A program made the position numbers and the translations under genes. Shown piece by piece: positions 63,480-64,000 of a DNA stretch of 64,000 bases (position 1 is the first letter of the stretch; each line of letters begins with the position of its first letter). The notes below the pieces were generated by a model. The model was not told the DNA's origin. It made no database searches and worked only from the letters and a program-made list of their open reading frames with translations. Source of the stretch: a bacterium (GTDB lineage Bacteria; Zhuqueibacterota; QNDG01; JAFGCO01); the NCBI GenBank assembly GCA_016932575.1, contig JAFGCO010000018.1, positions 1 through 64,000 of the forward strand. The letters run 5' to 3'.

Positions 63480-64000
63480 ATGAAACATTTCTTTAAATTT
63501 TATATTCCTTTAATATTTTTTATTTTTCTGCTTTTCAACTCAGGATTGTCCGGCAGTGACGCAAATGCGACAATTCAAGGACAGATCACCGATACCGGGA
63601 CAAAAGAGCCCTTGCCTTCAGTCAATGTGATGGTTGTTCATACAAATATAGGCGTAGCAACTGATATCAACGGGCATTACTGTTTAACGAATATATCTCC
63701 AGGAAGAATTCACCTTGTCGCTTCCATGATAGGATACAAAAAGAAGAATAAAACCATCACTCTGGAACCGGAACAGAATATATCAGTTAACTTTGAACTT
63801 GAATCCACCATTCTGGAAATGGGAGCCGTAGTCGTAACCGGTACGGCCACACCGCATCTGATAGAAGATATGCCCGTACGCACAGAAGTAATCCCCAGAA
63901 AATTGATTGAACGCAAGCAAGCCGCAAATCTTGCCGAAGCGCTCAGCTTTCATACAGGGATACGTGTAGAGAACAACTGCCAGAATTGTAATTTTTCACA
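63480..64000 (+). CDS. TonB-dependent receptor, N-terminal part (continues past window)
   Basis: The ATG at 63480 follows AAAGGA. 173 codons are in view. A signal peptide (LIFFIFLLFNSGLSGS) is followed by a CarboxypepD-regulatory-like domain (about 30-115; GQITDTGTKEPLPSVNVMVV; SMIGYKKKNKTITL) and the beginning of the plug domain (VVVTGTATPHLIED; AEALSFHTGIRVENNCQNC). The NCQNC motif at the edge marks a subgroup of outer-membrane receptors often found near metal-handling genes. The substrate is inferred, not shown. A weak TTTTTTCTG/CAGAAAAAA hairpin lies at 63370-63392 upstream. Confidence 0.88.
   Translation, partial: MKHFFKFYIPLIFFIFLLFNSGLSGSDANATIQGQITDTGTKEPLPSVNVMVVHTNIGVATDINGHYCLTNISPGRIHLVASMIGYKKKNKTITLEPEQNISVNFELESTILEMGAVVVTGTATPHLIEDMPVRTEVIPRKLIERKQAANLAEALSFHTGIRVENNCQNCNFS

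Overview
The window comes from a Gram-negative bacterium of the Fibrobacterota-Chlorobiota-Bacteroidota (FCB) superphylum, probably an uncultured lineage close to KSB1, Calditrichota or Marinimicrobia. The reasons are: five or six exported proteins end in the 'N(Y/F)PNPFNP ... G.Y...L......K..L.K' domain of type IX-like sorted proteins; there are lipoproteins, OmpA and TonB-receptor genes; and the isoleucyl-tRNA synthetase is of the IleS2 type. I cannot name the phylum from sequence alone. No rRNA, tRNA, CRISPR array or intact transposase was seen.

Layout. 1-6.9 kb (minus strand): an ECF sigma factor and a membrane anti-sigma factor with a TPR domain, followed by an exported TPR protein, a beta-barrel protein and a very large FG-GAP/dockerin-like secreted protein that runs off the left edge. 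7-10.8 kb: glutamine synthetase diverges from a GAF-AAA+-Fis activator of the NifA type. Both genes have near-consensus sigma-54 promoters and share an intergenic dyad. 10.9-28.4 kb: accessory region with an exported TPR-CHAT protease-like protein, two large GC-richer secreted proteins, a second sigma/anti-sigma-TPR pair, remnants of secreted-protein genes, an esterase, a membrane AraC regulator and a methyltransferase. 28.8-36.7 kb: chemoreceptor, OmpA-like protein, a 3-hydroxyisobutyrate dehydrogenase-family enzyme, an M2-like metallopeptidase lipoprotein and a tandem set of four small lipoproteins. 37-58 kb: a minus-strand housekeeping block (apt, acyP, asnS, gpsA-plsY, purM, Nif3, rluD, lspA, a DksA-like gene, ileS, mtnP, divIVA, a subtilase, rpiB, lpdA). 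58.2-64 kb (plus strand): glnS, a porin followed by a small PstS-like protein and an unknown protein, then a His-rich membrane protein next to the start of a TonB-dependent receptor with an NCQNC motif, cut by the right edge.

How the parts may work together. The two sigma/anti-sigma-TPR modules probably sense periplasmic events and control envelope or secreted proteins. The TPR-CHAT protein near the second module is a candidate protease for such a circuit. The sigma-54 activator most likely drives glnA and itself. Three intergenic regions carry a degenerate 8-nt tandem repeat (roughly GACYCWAT on the plus strand), and other intergenic regions carry palindromic dispersed elements. These are the least explained parts of the window.
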